A stretch of 44,537 nucleotides of DNA from assembly GCF_030372105.1 (NCBI RefSeq), contig NZ_JAUDBQ010000022.1, forward strand, positions 1-44,537, in the 5' to 3' direction. Positions within the stretch are counted from its first letter, which is position 1; each line of letters begins with the position of its first letter. The stretch is from Cellulomonas cellasea (GTDB taxonomy: Bacteria; Actinomycetota; Actinomycetes; Actinomycetales; Cellulomonadaceae). The position numbers were made by a program, and so were the translations under genes. Shown one piece after another: positions 9,300 through 17,785 of the stretch. The notes beneath the pieces were generated by a model. That model was given only the letters and a program-made list of their open reading frames with translations, made no database searches and had not been told where the DNA came from.

Positions 9300-10105
9300 G
9301 CGGTGGGCCGGGGCGTCGCGCCTGGGTCGAGCAGATCATGGGGATGCCGATCAGCGTCCACGTCCGCGGCGCCGTCGCAGGCGGCACTGTCGCGCACAGC
9401 ACCGGCGCTGAGCACAGCGCCGCCATTGAGCACCGCGCCGACGCCGAGCACGCCGTCGCCGCGCTGTTCGCGAGCCTGCGCGACGCCGACGCGATGTTCA
9501 GCACCTACCGGCCCGACTCACAGGTGAGCCGCCTGCGGCGCGGCGAGCTCGACCTCGACGGATGCGACCCGGCCGTCCGCGAGGTGCACGACCTGTGCGT
9601 GCGGGCGCGGGAGGCCACCGACGGCTACTTCGACGCCTGGGCGCCCACGCGGGGCTTCGACCCGACGGGCCTGGTCAAGACGTGGGCCCTCGAGCGGGCG
9701 GCCCGTCCGCTCAGCGCGCTGCCCGGCCTGGGCGCCGCGGTGGGCGCCGGCGGGGACATCCTGGTGCTGCCCGACGACGACCCGAAGCCGTGGATCGTCG
9801 GCATCGAGGACCCGCGCGATCGCAGCCGCACGCTCGCCTCCCTGCCGGTGCACGACGGCGGAGTCGCGACCTCCGGCATCGCCGCCCGCGGCGCTCACAT
9901 CGTCGACCCGCACACCGGCCGGGCCGTCACCGAGGTGCTGTCGGCCACCGTGAGCGGGCCCTCGCTGATGTGGGCGGACGTGTGGGCCACAGCCGCCGTG
10001 GCCCGTGGCGCCGGCGCCATCGAGTGGGTGGGCGGGCTGGCCGGCACGAGCGGGCTGCTCGTCCTGGCCGATGGGACGACGCACCGCTGGGCGAACCCCG
10101 TCTGA
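9296..10105 (+). CDS. apbE: FAD:protein FMN transferase (ApbE family)
   Basis: Transfers FMN from FAD to a threonine of exported FMN_bind domains. The 269-residue protein shows the family landmarks: MGMPISVHV near residue 14, MFSTYRPDSQVSRL near 66, DPTGLVKTWAL near 120, GAGGDILV near 147, the nucleotide and metal region TSGIAARGAHIVDPHTGR near 193, and WADVWATAAVARG near 222. No clear signal peptide is visible, whereas many ApbE proteins are exported lipoproteins, so an unusual or missed export signal is possible. The GTG start overlaps the upstream stop (GTGA), which couples it to its likely substrate protein. Confidence 0.9.
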   Translation: MSGGPGRRAWVEQIMGMPISVHVRGAVAGGTVAHSTGAEHSAAIEHRADAEHAVAALFASLRDADAMFSTYRPDSQVSRLRRGELDLDGCDPAVREVHDLCVRAREATDGYFDAWAPTRGFDPTGLVKTWALERAARPLSALPGLGAAVGAGGDILVLPDDDPKPWIVGIEDPRDRSRTLASLPVHDGGVATSGIAARGAHIVDPHTGRAVTEVLSATVSGPSLMWADVWATAAVARGAGAIEWVGGLAGTSGLLVLADGTTHRWANPV

Positions 10106-10442
10106 GGAGCCCGCGTGTGCTCGCCCACGAATGGATGACATCTCCAGGAATGGGCGGAGTTTCACCCGGTCGCATTCACTCGCGCGGCCGAACATCGCCC
10201 CCGCGGTTCGGATGAATCGGATATACAAGGGCACACGCCGCTAAATCCCCCAGGCTGTTCTTCGTCGCTGCAGACCGGAGAGCGCCAGGCCAGCGGCACA
10301 GAGCACCCGTCCTCGACGACCGTCCGGCATTCATTCCGCACCCCTGCGCCGCACGGCTCCTCGGCATGCCCACACCCACCGAGAACGCATCCAGAAATGC
10401 CCTGCCGACTGCGCGCGGGGCACGCCTCGAAGGAGCACGCAC
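10106..10442. other. 337-bp intergenic region before the surface protein gene
   Basis: No gene is supported here. It contains a TATACA box at 10222-10227 that could be the -10 element for the following gene, which would give a long (about 210-nt) leader, and an AAGGAG ribosome site just before 10443. Base composition is slightly less GC-rich than the neighbours around 10130-10270. I could not assign a riboswitch. Confidence 0.35.
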
Positions 10443-11795
10443 ATGATTCGCCGCCTCTCCACGACGTTCGGCATCGGCGCCCTCGGCGTCACCGCCGCGC
10501 TGCTGCTCGCGCCCGCCGCCCAGGCCGCCGGCTGCCTGCCCTCCCCCGGCTCGCCCCTGATCCCCGCCACGTACGAGGACGCCCTCGTCTCGCCCGCTGT
10601 GGAGGCCACGCCGGCCGTCCCGGCCATCGACGAGGTCAGCCACACCGAGCACAAGCACTCCCGGACGGTCATCGACCAGGCCTACGTGCCGGGCGAGGAC
10701 GCGGTCATCCGGGAGAAGTGGTCGATCTCCACCTTCATCAAGGGCTGGACCAAGACCGACCAGGTGCGGACGAAGGTCATCACCCCGGCGTGGGATGAGT
10801 ACAAGACGCTCTACTGGCACGAGCGCCAGGTGCAGACCAGCCCCGGCCAGGAGTACATCGCCCCCACCTACAAGACGGTCGTGGACCAGCCCGCATGGAC
10901 CGAGGAGATCCCCCACGAGGCCGAGTACACGACGGTGCACCACGAGGCGGTCACCGAGGTCCAGTACGAGTGGATCAACGCGTTCGCCCACTGGAAGAAG
11001 CAGTGGGCCGCGACGGACCCCGGTTTCGGGTGGGTCAAGACCGGTGAGTGCAAGACCGTCGTCCTCAAGGAGGCCTACGACGAGCAGGTGCTGGTGAAGG
11101 CCGCCTGGGTGGAGAAGGTCGAGCACCCCGCGACGTACAAGGAGGTCGTGGACAACCCCGGCCAGGAGTACATCGCGCCCACCTTCACCACCGAGCGCCG
11201 CGTCTCCGGCCACGAGGACCTCAACGGCAAGGGCGACGCCGGCCACGGCTGGACCCCCACCGGCGAGACGGTGCAGAAGTTCATCAAGCACCACCCGGCG
11301 GTGACCAAGCCCGAGTACCTGCACACGCAGGTCGTCAAGGAGGCCGTCGCCCCGATCGAGGAGGTCTCCCACGAGGAGACGACCGACTGGGTCACCGAGG
11401 CGCCGGAGGGTGAGGGCTGGGAGCTCGTCGACGAGCGCACCGTCATCGACCAGGCGTTCGTGCCCGCCGTCCCGGCCGTCGACGCCGTGGACGCCGTCTG
11501 GGAGAAGCGCCAGCTCACGGCTGAGGTCCCCGCTGTCGCGCCTGTGGTCTGCGCCGCCGACCCGGCTGCTGTGCCGGACCCGACGGTCACCTACCTCAGC
11601 GAGGTGCTGGCCGCGCCGCTGCCCGCCGCCGCCCCGGCCGCACCCGCCGCGGTGAAGAAGGCCCCCGCGGTGAAGAGCGAGGTCCTGGCCGCGACGGGCG
11701 CCCCGGCCGGCCTGTACGGCGCGGGCGCCGTGGCGCTCCTGGCGCTGGGCGGCACGCTCGTGGCCGCTCGCCGTCGGGCCGCCGAGCAGCACTGA
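10443..11795 (+). CDS. Secreted repeat-containing surface protein with LAATG sortase signal
   Basis: 450 residues. Signal peptide 1-29 (MIRRLSTTFG, then a hydrophobic core ending AQAAG). The mature part is built of irregular repeats rich in Val, Glu, Tyr, His and Trp: PGQEYIAPT occurs near 135 and 240, and VIDQA(Y/F)VP appears near both ends, flanked by EVSH segments. The C terminus has a Pro/Ala linker, LAATG at 415-419, a hydrophobic helix and the basic tail ARRR, the sorting signal expected for class E sortases of high-GC actinobacteria. It should be cell-wall attached. No catalytic domain is recognised; adhesion or a structural role is possible. AAGGAG lies 7 nt before the ATG. A perfect 14-bp hairpin terminates it. 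Confidence 0.85.
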   Translation: MIRRLSTTFGIGALGVTAALLLAPAAQAAGCLPSPGSPLIPATYEDALVSPAVEATPAVPAIDEVSHTEHKHSRTVIDQAYVPGEDAVIREKWSISTFIKGWTKTDQVRTKVITPAWDEYKTLYWHERQVQTSPGQEYIAPTYKTVVDQPAWTEEIPHEAEYTTVHHEAVTEVQYEWINAFAHWKKQWAATDPGFGWVKTGECKTVVLKEAYDEQVLVKAAWVEKVEHPATYKEVVDNPGQEYIAPTFTTERRVSGHEDLNGKGDAGHGWTPTGETVQKFIKHHPAVTKPEYLHTQVVKEAVAPIEEVSHEETTDWVTEAPEGEGWELVDERTVIDQAFVPAVPAVDAVDAVWEKRQLTAEVPAVAPVVCAADPAAVPDPTVTYLSEVLAAPLPAAAPAAPAAVKKAPAVKSEVLAATGAPAGLYGAGAVALLALGGTLVAARRRAAEQH

Positions 11796-11800
11796 CCGTC

Positions 11801-11839
11801 CGCGTCGGTCCCGGCTCCCAGCGCGCCGGGACCGACGCG
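11801..11839. terminator. Bidirectional hairpin terminator
   Basis: Perfect 14-bp inverted repeat (arms 11801-11814 and 11826-11839, CGCGTCGG/CCGACGCG at the ends), located between the convergent surface protein gene and mmsA. There is no T-tract, as is usual in GC-rich actinobacteria. Confidence 0.75.
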
Positions 11840-11847
11840 CGACCCGC

Positions 11848-13377
11848 TCAACCCGCCGTCGTGCGCCCGAAGTGGAACGACGTGGCCGCCGATCGCGGCC
11901 AGCGGCTCGTGACGACCTTGCCCCGCGTGTAGAACCGCACGGCCTCGGGGCCGTAGACGTGGCTCTCACCGAACAGCGAGTCCTTCCACCCGCCGAACGA
12001 GTGCCAGCCGACCGGCACCGGGATCGGGACGTTGATGCCGATCATGCCGACGCTCACCGACCGTTGGAACGTGCGCGCCGCGTCGCCGGAGGCGGTGAAC
12101 AGCGCCGTGCCGTTGCCGTAGGGGTTCGCGTTGACGATCTCGATGGCCTCCTTGAGCCCGGCGACCCGGAGCACGACGAGCACCGGCCCGAAGACCTCCT
12201 CGGCGTAGGCCCGCATGTCGGTGGACACCCCGTCGAGCACCGTCGGCCCCACGAAGAAGCCGCCCTCATGGCCGGGCACTGTGTGCCCGCGGCCGTCGAC
12301 CAGCACCCGCGCCCCGCCGTCCACGGCCTCCGTGACGATCTGCTCGATGCGCTGCTGTGCGGCGCGCGTGATGACCGGGCCCATGTCGGACGCCGGGTCG
12401 GACCCCGGCGCCACCCGCACCGCCAGGGCCGCGGCGCGCAGCCGCTCGAGCAGCGCGTCAGCCACCTCGTCGGCCACCAGGGCCACCGACACCGCCATGC
12501 ACCGCTCCCCCGCCGCGCCGAACGCCGCAGCCGTCAGGTGGGTGGCCGCCAGGTCGAGGTCGGCGTCGGCCAGCACCACCGCATGGTTCTTGGCGCCGCC
12601 TAACGCCTGCACCCGCTTGCCGTGCGCGGTCGCCGTGGCGTGCACGTGCTTCGCGACGGCCGTGGAGCCGACGAAGGACACCGCCGCGACATCCGGATGT
12701 GTGAGCAGCCCGTCCACCGCCACCCGGTCGCCCTGCAGCACCGAGAAGACGCCCTCGGGCAGGCCCGCGTCCGCCCACATCTGCGCGAGCAGCAGCGACG
12801 CCGACGGGTCGCGCTCCGACGGCTTGAGGATGAACGCGTTGCCCGTGGCGATCGCCATCGGCGCCATCCACAACGGCACCATCGCCGGGAAGTTGAACGG
12901 CGTGATCCCCGCGACCACCCCCAGCGGCTCCCGGAACGAGAACACGTCCACATCCGTGGCGACCTGGTCGGAGTACTCGCCCTTGAGCAGCTGCGGGATG
13001 CCGCACGCGAACTCCACGACCTCCAGCCCCCGGCCGATCTCCCCCATGGCGTCCGAGAGCACCTTGCCGTGCTCCGCTGTGATCACCGCCGCCAACTCGG
13101 CCGTCCGGGCGATGAGCTGCTCCCGGAACGCGAACATCACCGCCGCGCGCTTGCCCAGCGGCGTCTGCGCCCACCCCTCGGCGGCGATGAGGGCCGCCGC
13201 GACCACCGCGTCGACATCCACCTGATCGGCCAACGCCACCTGTGCGGACACCTGCCCGGTCGCCGGATCGAACACGTCCTGCCGGCGCTCCCCCGAGCCC
13301 GGTGTCGGCGCGCCGCCGATGACGTGGCCGACGAGTGTGGTGACACCGGTGCTGTCGATCGAGGGCTGCGCGCTCAC
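11848..13377 (-). CDS. mmsA: Methylmalonate-semialdehyde dehydrogenase (CoA-acylating)
   Basis: Oxidises methylmalonate (and malonate) semialdehyde to propionyl-CoA (acetyl-CoA) with NAD and CoA, in valine and inositol catabolism. 509 residues with the aldehyde dehydrogenase fold: NFPAMVPLWM near residue 160, the nucleotide-binding FVGSTAVAKHV near 235, catalytic Cys293 in GERCMA, and the C-terminal PVPVGWHSFGGWKDS typical of MmsA. The general-base Glu of ordinary ALDHs is replaced in the GGAKNHAVV segment, again as in the MmsA subfamily. The GTG start has GGAGGAG just upstream. There is no valine or inositol gene next to it, so the pathway cannot be decided from context. Confidence 0.92.
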   Translation of the reverse strand: MSAQPSIDSTGVTTLVGHVIGGAPTPGSGERRQDVFDPATGQVSAQVALADQVDVDAVVAAALIAAEGWAQTPLGKRAAVMFAFREQLIARTAELAAVITAEHGKVLSDAMGEIGRGLEVVEFACGIPQLLKGEYSDQVATDVDVFSFREPLGVVAGITPFNFPAMVPLWMAPMAIATGNAFILKPSERDPSASLLLAQMWADAGLPEGVFSVLQGDRVAVDGLLTHPDVAAVSFVGSTAVAKHVHATATAHGKRVQALGGAKNHAVVLADADLDLAATHLTAAAFGAAGERCMAVSVALVADEVADALLERLRAAALAVRVAPGSDPASDMGPVITRAAQQRIEQIVTEAVDGGARVLVDGRGHTVPGHEGGFFVGPTVLDGVSTDMRAYAEEVFGPVLVVLRVAGLKEAIEIVNANPYGNGTALFTASGDAARTFQRSVSVGMIGINVPIPVPVGWHSFGGWKDSLFGESHVYGPEAVRFYTRGKVVTSRWPRSAATSFHFGRTTAG

Positions 13378-13492
13378 GGTTCTCCTCCAGGTGAGGCCGT
13401 CGGCTATGACGGATTCGCGTCACGCTAGCGCCCGGCGTCCCGGCTGAGTAGAGGGTCTGATCTGCTGAGAGAACCCATGCCAGACTCGCCGG

Positions 13493-13984
13493 ATGCCTGA
13501 GCACTACGCGCCCGACGACCACGCCGCCGATCGGGCCCTGCTCGTCGCCGCGTCCTACGTGCTGCTGCGCCGCGACGACCAGGTGCTGCTGCAACTGCGC
13601 CGCGGCACCGGCTACATGGACGAGCACTGGGCCACGATGGCCGGGCACGTCGAGCCCGGCGAGTCCGTGCACGAGGCCGCCGTCCGCGAGCTGTGGGAGG
13701 AGGCCGGTGTGCGCGTGCGCGTCGAGGACCTCGTGCCGGTCACGATGCTGCACCGCTACGAGGTGGGCGGTCCGCAGGTCGAGCAGCGCTGCGACGTGTT
13801 CTTCGAGACCCTGGTGTGGACAGGCGAGCCGCGCATCATGGAACCCGCCAAGTGCGCCGCCATGGAGTGGTTCGCGCTCGACGCGCTGCCATCGCCTGTC
13901 GTGCCGCATGAGCTGCTCGTCCTCGAAGGGCTGCGACCGGGGGCGTCGCTGCCCGCCGTCGTGTCGTACCGCACGGGCGGCTGA
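13493..13984 (+). CDS. NUDIX hydrolase
   Basis: 163-residue cytoplasmic pyrophosphohydrolase acting on a nucleoside diphosphate linked to another moiety; substrate unknown. The Nudix box runs from G51 to V73 with all consensus residues: G51, E57, R65-E66-L67, E69-E70, G72. The strand before it (ASYVLLRRDDQVLLQLR) is typical of the MutT-like fold. The 13493 ATG gives the usual N terminus. It is divergent from mmsA and ends 56 bp before tRNA-Ser. Confidence 0.9.
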   Translation: MPEHYAPDDHAADRALLVAASYVLLRRDDQVLLQLRRGTGYMDEHWATMAGHVEPGESVHEAAVRELWEEAGVRVRVEDLVPVTMLHRYEVGGPQVEQRCDVFFETLVWTGEPRIMEPAKCAAMEWFALDALPSPVVPHELLVLEGLRPGASLPAVVSYRTGG

Positions 13985-14040
13985 CCCCGATGCGGCCGTG
14001 TACCGAGGTCGCAGCGACGTCGGGTATCCTCATCCGGCCG

Positions 14041-14125
14041 GGAGGATTCGCCTAGTGGCCTATGGCGCACGCTTGGAAAGCGTGTTGGGTGAAAGCCCTC
14101 GGGGGTTCGAATCCCCCATCCTCCG
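14041..14125 (+). tRNA. tRNA-Ser (anticodon GGA)
   Basis: 85-nt class II tRNA. The acceptor GGAGGAT (14041-14047) pairs with ATCCTCC (14118-14124), with discriminator G at 14125. The anticodon stem CACGC/GCGTG encloses loop TTGGAAA, with anticodon GGA at 14075-14077, which reads TCC and TCT. There is a long variable arm, then the T arm GGGGG-TTCGAAT-CCCCC. CCA is not encoded. The long variable arm and the anticodon together fix serine. Confidence 0.97.
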
Positions 14126-14130
14126 CGCAC

Positions 14131-14172
14131 CGAAGGGCCCGTCACCGCAGCGATGTGGTGACGGGCCCTTCG
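14131..14172. terminator. Strong hairpin terminator after tRNA-Ser
   Basis: 16-bp perfect inverted repeat, arms 14131-14146 and 14157-14172 (CGAAGGGCCCGTCACC at the left), with a 10-nt loop. It starts 5 bp after the tRNA and can also serve the opposite-strand flavoprotein gene that ends at 14267. Confidence 0.85.
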
Positions 14173-14266
14173 CCATGCCACGGGCTCACCTCAGGCGAGG
14201 CGAGTTCGGGCTCGCCGATCCGCTTCGTCGGCCCCGGCCATCAGCCCTTCACGTCCCGACGGACGC

Positions 14267-15502
14267 TCAGCCTGAGCGCGGCGCCGCGTCGCCCCGGAGC
14301 CACGACAGCGCGCCCTGGGCCGCGACCACGCCGGTGCTGAAGGAGGCCTGCAGCAGGTAGCCGCCGGTCGGAGCCTCCCAGTCGAGCATCTCGCCTGCGA
14401 CGAATGTGCCGGGCAGCCGCCGCATCATCAGCGAGTCGTCGACCTCCGACCAGGCGAGGCCGCCCGCGGTGGAGATGGCCCGGTCGATCGGCATCGTCGC
14501 GGTCACCGCGACGGGGACGGCCTTGACCAGGCTCGCCATCTCGGTGGCGTCACTCGGCAGCGCGCCGCCGCTCGACTCCCGCAGCAGGGCGATGGCGACG
14601 GGGTCGAGGCCGAGGCGGCGCAGCCAGGTCGAGGCTGAGTCCTTGGGCCGGCGGTGGCGTAGCCGCTCTGCCAACTGGTCGACGCCGAGGTCGGGGCGGA
14701 GGTCGACCTGGAGGACGCACTCCCCGTCCACGTCGAGGGCGTCGCGGATCGCGGCGCCGATCGCGTAGACGGGGCCGCCTTCGACGCCGGTCTTCGTCAC
14801 CATGGCGTCGCCGCGGGCCTGCTGACTGCTCCCCGGCACAGTGAGGCCGACGTTCTTCAGCGGGCTCCCCGCGAACCGGTCCGCGAACGTGTCAGTCCAC
14901 GAGACCTGCACCCCGACGTTCGCGGCCCGCAGGGGTGTCACCTCGGCGCCGCGCTCGGTGAACAGCTCGACCCAACCGCCGTCGGCGCCGAGCCGTGGCC
15001 ACGACGCGCCGCCGAGCGCGAAGACGGTCACATCCGGGGCGACCTCGACAGCCTCGCCGTCGGTCCGGGTGAAGCGCAGCCCATCGGTGTCGCCGGCCCA
15101 TCCCATCCACCGATGGCGCGTCTCGATCCGCACCCCCAGCTCGGCCAGCCGCGCCAGCCATGCGCGCATCAAGGGGGTGGCCCGGAACGCCTGCGGGAAG
15201 ACTCGCCCGCTCGACCCGACGAACGTCGGCTCGCCCAGGCTCGCGCACCAGTCGCGGAGGTCCTGCGGGCTGAACACGTCGAGCATCGGCGCCAACCGGT
15301 CGGCTGACCGGCCGTATCGGGCCAGCATCCGGTCGCGGGCCTCGGAGTGGGTGATGTTCAGCCCGCCGTGGCCTGCGAGGAGGAACCTGCGGCCAACCGA
15401 GGGCATCCGGTCGTACACGGTGACGGCCACGCCGGCCCGGGCCAGCGTCTCGGCGGCGATCAGGCCCGCGGGGCCGCCGCCGATCACACTCGCTGTGCTC
15501 AT
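14267..15502 (-). CDS. HI0933/BaiN-type FAD flavoprotein (TIGR03862-like)
   Basis: 411 residues. An N-terminal Rossmann motif [17 protein letters not shown] (about 8-24) binds FAD. It is followed by [15 protein letters not shown], the HI0933-family signature, [16 protein letters not shown] in the middle, and a C-terminal [26 protein letters not shown]-like FAD contact. The family is annotated as NAD(P)/FAD-dependent oxidoreductase; physiological substrates are mostly unknown. I chose the ATG at 15502, which begins right at the FAD-binding strand; the longer open frame to 15904 covers the divergent neighbour's promoter and is not supported. Confidence 0.85.
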   Translation of the reverse strand: [411 protein letters not shown]

Positions 15503-15676
15503 CGGCTGGATCGGCCGGGCTCGAACGTCGGTGTGACCATCAGCATCGTGTGAACGTAACCCACAGCCGACGACCTGCACGAACGCCCGCTGTCTGACGC
15601 CTGCCGTCCCGTGGGGCGTCGCGCGGGCACAGATCGCGGACCGGGCGGCGCCTGCCAAGTCGTAGGCTCTTTCACC

Positions 15677-16114
15677 GTGGCCACGTTTTCCTCCGTGTCG
15701 AGACAGCACATCCTGCAAGCGATCGCCGAGTACGACTCCCGCGGCGGGGAGGCCTTCCTCCAGGTCTACGGCTTCGGCCCATCGCGCGACTACACGCTCA
15801 TCCACGAGGGCCGCACCTACGACTCGAAGGCGATCCTCGGGGTCGCGCACCGGTTCGCCACCGGGCGGCTCGCCACGTCGGACGAGTTCCATGGCGGTGT
15901 GCACGGCGCCGTCGCGATCCTGCGCAAGCGCGGCTTCGACGTGACCGAGCCGGCGTCGGCGTCACGCGAGGCCCCGGCCCGCCCCACGCGTGCGCCTCGT
16001 GCCGCCCGGACGCCTGTCGCGCGCCCGGCCCCCGTGCGTGAGGCCCCGACAGCGATCTGCCCGACGTGCTCGATGACCCTCCCGGCGACCGGCGTCTGCG
16101 ACGACTGCGGCTGA
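15677..16114 (+). CDS. Small protein with ScoMcrA-like head domain and C-terminal zinc ribbon
   Basis: 145 residues in three parts. Residues 5-92 (HILQAIAEYDSRGGEAFL, YGFGPSRDYTLIHEGRTYDSK, ATGRLATSDEFHGG, ILRKRGFDV) resemble the N-terminal head domain of ScoMcrA-type restriction endonucleases. Residues 93-126 are a basic Pro/Ala/Arg linker. Residues 128-144 hold two CxxC pairs (C128, C131, C141, C144), a minimal zinc ribbon. The sulfur-recognition, SRA-like and HNH domains of full McrA enzymes are absent, so it is not a nuclease by itself. DNA binding is plausible because of the basic linker. The GTG start at 15677 has TAGGCT 8 nt upstream, suggesting leaderless expression. Domain match is from memory. 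Confidence 0.6.
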   Translation: MATFSSVSRQHILQAIAEYDSRGGEAFLQVYGFGPSRDYTLIHEGRTYDSKAILGVAHRFATGRLATSDEFHGGVHGAVAILRKRGFDVTEPASASREAPARPTRAPRAARTPVARPAPVREAPTAICPTCSMTLPATGVCDDCG

Positions 16115-16144
16115 GCCTCCGCCAGGCGCCGCGACGACCAGCAG

Positions 16145-16168
16145 CCCCTCGCTCACCCGAGCGGGGGG
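16145..16168 (+). terminator. Hairpin terminator
   Basis: 10-bp stem with one G-T pair (arms 16145-16154 and 16159-16168, loop ACCC), 30 bp after the stop of the head-domain gene and ahead of the ABC operon. Confidence 0.6.
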
Positions 16169-16250
16169 TTCGTCATGTCAGCACGCAGGGTCCCGGGTGC
16201 GGGCGGATTTCCGTCCGTAGAGTCGCCCTCGACAGCGTCGGAGGAGCGAA

Positions 16251-17060
16251 GTGGCTGGTCAGACGATCCATGGGCCGGGTAGGCGTCCTGGAGGCGAGCG
16301 CGCCCCGACGTCCCCGCTCGACACGGCAGGGCCCGCGATCGAGCTCGATCACCTGACGAAGTCGTACGGCAAGCGAGTCGCTGTCGACGACCTGTCGCTG
16401 ACCGTGGGGCGCGGCGAGTTCTTCGGGCTGCTGGGGTCCAACGGCGCGGGCAAGAGCACCCTCGTGCGGATGCTGTGCGGCCTGACGGCGCCGGCCAGCG
16501 GCGACGCGCGCGTGCTGGGCATGTCGCTGCGGACGGACGCCACCGCGATCAGCCGTCGCGTCAACCTGTCGCCGCAGGAGACTGCCGTGGCCGCGAACCT
16601 GTCGGTCGCCGAGAACCTCGAGCTCGTCGCCCGCCTGTATGGGGCGTCGCGCGCCGAGGCGCGATCCCGGGCGCTCGACGTCATGGAGTCGTTGCGGCTC
16701 GGCGATCGGGCCCGAGATCGGGCCAAGTCGTTGTCCGGTGGCCTCGAACGGCGGCTGAGCCTGGGCATGGCGCTCATCACCAAGCCGGACGTGGTGTTCC
16801 TCGACGAGCCGACGCTCGGCCTGGACGTGCGCTCCCGTCGTGACCTGTGGGCGCTGCTCGCCGGCCTGAAGGGCACGACGACTGTGGTGCTCACAACCCA
16901 CCAGCTCGAGGAGGCCGAGTCCTTGTGCGACCGGATCGCGATCATGCGCGACGGTCGCCTGCGCGGGGTCGGCGCCGTCGCGGATCATCTGGCGAGCACC
17001 GGCGCAGCCACCTTCGAGGACGCGTTCCTCGCCCTGACCGACGAGGAGGCCGGCGCATGA
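16251..17060 (+). CDS. ABC transporter ATP-binding protein (ABC-2 export type)
   Basis: 269-residue ATPase. About 28 disordered N-terminal residues precede the domain. Walker A is at 62-70 (GSNGAGKST), the Q-loop is in the SPQET segment, the signature is degenerate (LSGGLERRLSLG), Walker B is VVFLDEPTLGLD, and the H-loop is LTTHQ. The order and the degenerate LSGGL fit DrrA/NatA-like exporters of drugs or polyketides. The GTG start follows GGAGG. It overlaps the permease gene by 4 bp (ATGA). The exported compound is unknown. Confidence 0.88.
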   Translation: MAGQTIHGPGRRPGGERAPTSPLDTAGPAIELDHLTKSYGKRVAVDDLSLTVGRGEFFGLLGSNGAGKSTLVRMLCGLTAPASGDARVLGMSLRTDATAISRRVNLSPQETAVAANLSVAENLELVARLYGASRAEARSRALDVMESLRLGDRARDRAKSLSGGLERRLSLGMALITKPDVVFLDEPTLGLDVRSRRDLWALLAGLKGTTTVVLTTHQLEEAESLCDRIAIMRDGRLRGVGAVADHLASTGAATFEDAFLALTDEEAGA

Positions 17061-17785
17061 GCGTGCTCGCCTTCGCCGGCCGCAATCTCAAGGAGATCGC
17101 CCGGGACCCCTCGGCGCTCCTGATCCTGATGGCCCTGCCGGTGGGCCTGCTGCTGATGCTCGGCACGATCGGCCGCAACACCGGGCTCTCCGACTTCGAG
17201 ATCGAGGCGCTCGCCCCCGGGCTGGCCGTCTTCAGCCTCGCGTTCGTCGCGTTGTTCGGCGGGACGCTGCTCGCGGGCGACCGGGCGTCGTCGTTCCTCA
17301 GCCGCGTGCTGGCCGCGCCGCTGAGCGCCACGGGCCTGCTCGTGGCGTACGCGCTGCCGCTCGTGGCGCTGGGGCTGGCCCAGGGCGTGGTGTGCTTCGT
17401 CGCGGCGATGTTCATGGGACTCGAGCTCACAGCGAACCTGCTGCTCGCGCTCGTCGTGCTGGCGCCGTCCGCGGTGATGTTCGTGGGCATCGGCCTGTTG
17501 CTGGGCTCGGCGCTCAGCTCGTCACAGGTGGGCGCGGCGGCCTCCGGGCTGATCACCTTCGCGACGTTCGTCGGCGGGTACTGGATGGACCTGGCAGTGC
17601 TCGGCGACGGGTTCGCAGCCGTCGCCCGCATGCTGCCCTTCGTGCATGCCGCCGACGCCGCCCGCGCGGCGGTGACCGGCGACTTCGGCAGCATCGGCGG
17701 GTCCCTGCTGTGGTGTGCGGGGTACGCGATCGCCGTCTTCGCGCTTGCCGTGGTCGCCTTCCGCCGCCGCTCGCGCGCGGGCTGA
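17057..17785 (+). CDS. ABC-2 type permease
   Basis: 242 residues with six predicted helices (about 18-37, 52-72, 92-120, 125-150, 155-178 and 215-236), the standard topology of ABC-2 permeases. FLSRVLAAPLSATGLLVAY, after the second helix, is the cytoplasmic coupling region. It starts at the ATG overlapping the ATPase stop. It ends 18 bp before the convergent MFS gene. Functions with the ATPase as an exporter; there is no substrate clue nearby. Confidence 0.87.
   Translation: MSVLAFAGRNLKEIARDPSALLILMALPVGLLLMLGTIGRNTGLSDFEIEALAPGLAVFSLAFVALFGGTLLAGDRASSFLSRVLAAPLSATGLLVAYALPLVALGLAQGVVCFVAAMFMGLELTANLLLALVVLAPSAVMFVGIGLLLGSALSSSQVGAAASGLITFATFVGGYWMDLAVLGDGFAAVARMLPFVHAADAARAAVTGDFGSIGGSLLWCAGYAIAVFALAVVAFRRRSRAG

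Noticed and set aside
10200-10442. Resemblance to a c-di-AMP (ydaO) riboswitch before the surface protein gene (CGCTAAATCC)
   Set aside because: Only one short consensus piece is present, and the other conserved blocks are missing or in the wrong order.
14041-14172. tRNA-Ser as an integration site for a mobile element
   Set aside because: No integrase, no duplicated tRNA 3' end and no change in composition downstream; a terminator and a housekeeping-type flavoprotein gene follow.
15677-16114. Complete type IV restriction enzyme
   Set aside because: Only the head-like domain is present; the nuclease and recognition domains are absent and no partner gene is nearby.
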